Source of the DNA: Actinomycetota bacterium | GTDB taxonomy: Bacteria; Actinomycetota; Actinomycetes; Nanopelagicales; Nanopelagicaceae | Reading direction: 5' to 3' | DNA: 8,188 nucleotides | Assembly (NCBI GenBank): GCA_026392775.1 | Contig: JAPLBK010000017.1 | Coordinates: forward strand, 1 to 8,188 | Shown here: positions 6,740-8,188 of the stretch, in pieces | Position numbering within the stretch: the stretch's first letter is position 1 | Layout of the letters: each line of letters opens with the position of its first letter | Notes under the pieces: generated by a model | Database searches by the model: none | Seen by the model: only the letters and a program-made list of their open reading frames with translations | What the model was told of the DNA's origin: nothing | Program-made: the position numbers and the translations under genes

Positions 6740-6746
6740 TACTTTA
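6740..6746. promoter_or_regulatory. Possible shared bidirectional -10 element between crp and nth
   Basis: The 18 bp between the start codons (6734-6751) contain TACTTTA. Read forward, TACTTT (6740-6745) ends 6 bases before the nth ATG. Read in reverse, TAAAGT (6746-6741) ends 7 bases before the crp GTG. Both fit the TANNNT pattern at the distance expected if transcription begins at the start codon. Neither gene has a ribosome binding site at usable spacing, which agrees with leaderless mRNAs. No -35 boxes were recognised; they would lie inside the opposing coding regions. Confidence 0.5.
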
Positions 6747-6751
6747 GCCTT

Positions 6752-7450
6752 ATGCCTGCAGATAGTGAAACCCGAAAAAGCGCTCGGGCTGTGTATCGAA
6801 TATTGAGCAAGACCTACCCGGAGATCCGCTGCGAACTAGATTTCAAGAATCCGTTGGAGTTAATTGTTGCCACCGTTTTGAGCGCACAGTGCACAGATAA
6901 GAGAGTGAACACAGTTACTCCAGCCCTGTTTAAGAAATATAGAACTGCTAAAGCCTATGCAGGTGCTGATATTCATCAGCTCGAAGAGTTGGTGTTTCAA
7001 ACTGGTTTTTACCGTGCAAAGGCCCGGCATATAAAGGGAATAGGGGTTAAATTACTCGAAGAGTTTAATGGTGAAGTTCCTAGCACGCTTGAAGAGTTAA
7101 TTACCTTGCCAGGTGTTGGTCGCAAAACTGCAAACGTTGTTTTAGGACATGCTTTTGATATTCCTGGAATTACAGTCGACACACATTTTGGTCGCTTATC
7201 TCGTCGCTTTGGTTGGACAAAAGAAATGGATCCAGTAAAAGTAGAACGTATTGTTGGTGAGTTAATTCCTCAAAAGGAATGGACAAATTTGTCACAGCGA
7301 ATGATTTGGCACGGCCGTCGTATTTGTCATTCTCGTAAACCTGCCTGTGGTGCATGCCCCGTCGCAAAGATGTGCCCAAGCGTTGGAATTGGTGAAATGG
7401 ATGTCACAAAGGCTAAGTTGTTAGTAAAGACAGATAAGGATTTTCGATGA
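6752..7450 (+). CDS. nth: Endonuclease III (DNA glycosylase/AP lyase)
   Basis: Base-excision repair enzyme that removes oxidised pyrimidines and cuts at abasic sites. [17 protein letters not shown] (37-53) is the conserved N-terminal signature. The helix-hairpin-helix [12 protein letters not shown] (119-130) carries catalytic Lys125, and VDTH (142-145) carries catalytic Asp143. The iron-sulfur loop has Cys192, Cys199, Cys202 and Cys208 in the C-X6-C-X2-C-X5-C spacing of the [4Fe-4S] cluster. At 232 residues it is slightly longer than the E. coli enzyme, with a short C-terminal tail. No ribosome binding site precedes the ATG, but a -10-like TACTTT lies 6 bases upstream, so the transcript may be leaderless. 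It overlaps the TlpA-like gene by ATGA. The nth-tlpA pair beside crp is a conserved actinobacterial order. Confidence 0.97.
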   Translation: MPADSETRKSARAVYRILSKTYPEIRCELDFKNPLELIVATVLSAQCTDKRVNTVTPALFKKYRTAKAYAGADIHQLEELVFQTGFYRAKARHIKGIGVKLLEEFNGEVPSTLEELITLPGVGRKTANVVLGHAFDIPGITVDTHFGRLSRRFGWTKEMDPVKVERIVGELIPQKEWTNLSQRMIWHGRRICHSRKPACGACPVAKMCPSVGIGEMDVTKAKLLVKTDKDFR

Positions 7451-7971
7451 AAAGAGTAGCAATAGTATTTGTAGTGTTGCTTCTTGCAGGATGTTCATCG
7501 CCTTCAGAAAAAATAGCAGGGCAAGTAGTTTCTTGTGAAAGTATTACGAGTTTTTTAAATAAAACTTCCATAGTTTTGGATTGTTTAGATGGTAGTGAAG
7601 GTGCATCAATCAACGGGATCAAAGGCCCAGCAATAATTAATGTGTGGGGATCATGGTGCGGCCCATGCAAAGAAGAAATACCAATATTGCGCTCTTTCTA
7701 TGAAAAAGCTCAAGGCAAGTTAGCCCTTGTTGGTGTGGATGTTGAAGAAGCATCTATTGAAGATGGACGAAAATTTGTTGAGAATTATGGAATCACTTGG
7801 CCAAATCTTTTTGATTCAGATGGAAAATCACGGGTCTACTTTGGAATGGGAGTTCCGGTTACCTGGTTTATTGCCGCCGATGGAAGTGTGGCCTATAAAC
7901 ACATTGGTGTACTCAAAAGTGAAATCGAATTAATTTCAATGACGTCAAGATACTTAGGCGTAAAGCTTTAA
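7447..7971 (+). CDS. TlpA/ResA-like thioredoxin-fold lipoprotein
   Basis: Membrane-anchored extracytoplasmic thiol-disulfide protein. The N-terminus [18 protein letters not shown] is a lipoprotein signal with lipobox LAGC, so Cys16 should be lipidated and the mature protein held on the outer face of the membrane. The thioredoxin domain shows [16 protein letters not shown] (64-79) with the redox pair Cys71/Cys74 and the cis-proline region GVPVTWF with Pro137. Such proteins often reduce apocytochrome c or keep other exported proteins reduced; the partner is not visible here. Two further cysteines, Cys30 and Cys46, lie between the anchor and the domain. At 174 residues it is typical. The start overlaps the nth stop by ATGA, with a good ribosome binding site AAGGA at 7436-7440. 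The stop overlaps that of the convergent acs gene. Confidence 0.92.
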   Translation: MKRVAIVFVVLLLAGCSSPSEKIAGQVVSCESITSFLNKTSIVLDCLDGSEGASINGIKGPAIINVWGSWCGPCKEEIPILRSFYEKAQGKLALVGVDVEEASIEDGRKFVENYGITWPNLFDSDGKSRVYFGMGVPVTWFIAADGSVAYKHIGVLKSEIELISMTSRYLGVKL

Positions 7972-8188
7972 TCCTCAGATTTTGCGCTCTGTAGGCCGGC
8001 AGAAATCAACTTCATAACATTTGGATCAGCCAAAGTTGTGGCATCTCCCACTGCTCGATCCTCAGCCACATCTTTTAAAAGTCTGCGCATGATTTTGCCA
8101 CTTCGTGTCTTTGGAAGTTCATTAACAATCAAGATCTGACGAGGCTTGGCGATGGCACCGATTTGTTTAGCAACGTGATCACGTAGGG
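7968..8188 (-). CDS. acs: Acetyl-CoA synthetase, C-terminal part (cut by window edge)
   Basis: Minus-strand open frame with its stop at 7970-7968, running out of the window at 8188. Only the last 73 or so residues are present. They include LRDHVAKQIGAIAKPRQIL, then ELPKTRSGKIMRRLL, the nearly invariant end of AMP-forming acetyl-CoA synthetase. The lysine in SGK is the one acetylated by Pat-type enzymes to switch off adenylation in Salmonella Acs. The stretch continues with DVAEDRAVGD and TTLADPNVM, also typical of Acs. The enzyme converts acetate, ATP and CoA to acetyl-CoA. The gene converges on the TlpA-like gene and overlaps it by 4 bp. Close relatives such as propionyl-CoA synthetase cannot be fully excluded from the tail alone, but the TTLAD end favours Acs. 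Confidence 0.92.
   Translation of the reverse strand, partial: LRDHVAKQIGAIAKPRQILIVNELPKTRSGKIMRRLLKDVAEDRAVGDATTLADPNVMKLISAGLQSAKSED

Noticed and set aside
8173..8184. Perfect 12-bp palindrome ACGTGATCACGT near the window end
   Set aside because: It encodes RDHV in the conserved Acs tail. The GTGA and TCAC half-sites are adjacent without the six-base spacer of a Crp operator, so it is most likely a coding coincidence.

Overview
The window reads as a compact chromosomal stretch from an actinobacterium with unusually low GC for that phylum (it looks mid-forties percent by eye; not computed). The protein signatures are actinobacterial: DnaX carries the SRTHHYPFRL motif, LysC, Asd and Acs resemble corynebacterial and mycobacterial proteins, and the cAMP-receptor-type regulator closely resembles mycobacterial Crp/GlxR. 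The gene order also joins two blocks known from that phylum (dnaX-recR-lysC-asd, and ridA-crp-nth-tlpA-acs). Tight packing, ATGA overlaps, touching convergent genes and moderate GC suggest a streamlined lineage such as the freshwater Nanopelagicales (acI). That placement is inference.

Layout. Positions 1-79 are a minus-strand tRNA-Ser(GGA) cut by the window edge. Positions 122-213 are a small SRP RNA on the plus strand. Then come dnaX (267-1949) and recR (1953-2555), 3 bp apart, with no ybaB/ebfC gene between them. After a 90-bp gap that may hold a promoter, a plus-strand run follows: lysC (2646-3917), asd (3914-4981), yqeY (4978-5430), a 52-codon DUF4177-like gene (5427-5585) and ridA (5582-6049). 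Each is joined to the next by a 4-bp ATGA overlap. crp (6050-6733, minus) converges on ridA with no gap between stop codons. Eighteen bp separate the crp start from the divergent nth (6752-7450), which overlaps a TlpA-like lipoprotein thioredoxin gene (7447-7971) by ATGA. The end of acs (7968-8188, minus) converges on it with a 4-bp overlap.

Functional themes. The first genes serve protein targeting and replication/recombination (SRP RNA, clamp-loader DnaX, RecR). LysC and Asd make aspartate semialdehyde, the precursor of lysine/diaminopimelate, methionine and threonine. YqeY, the DUF4177-like protein and RidA follow as housekeeping partners. Crp is a global cAMP-type regulator, Nth repairs oxidised bases, the TlpA-like protein handles extracytoplasmic thiol redox, and Acs activates acetate.

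No novel multi-gene system (phage, defence, CRISPR, mobile element) is visible. The most interesting signals are regulatory and architectural. An internal start in lysC with a near-ideal ribosome binding site predicts a separate aspartokinase beta subunit. A symmetric TACTTTA element sits between crp and nth and could act as a shared -10 box for two leaderless transcripts. Other points are a five-gene chain of ATGA overlaps and two convergent gene pairs without terminator space.
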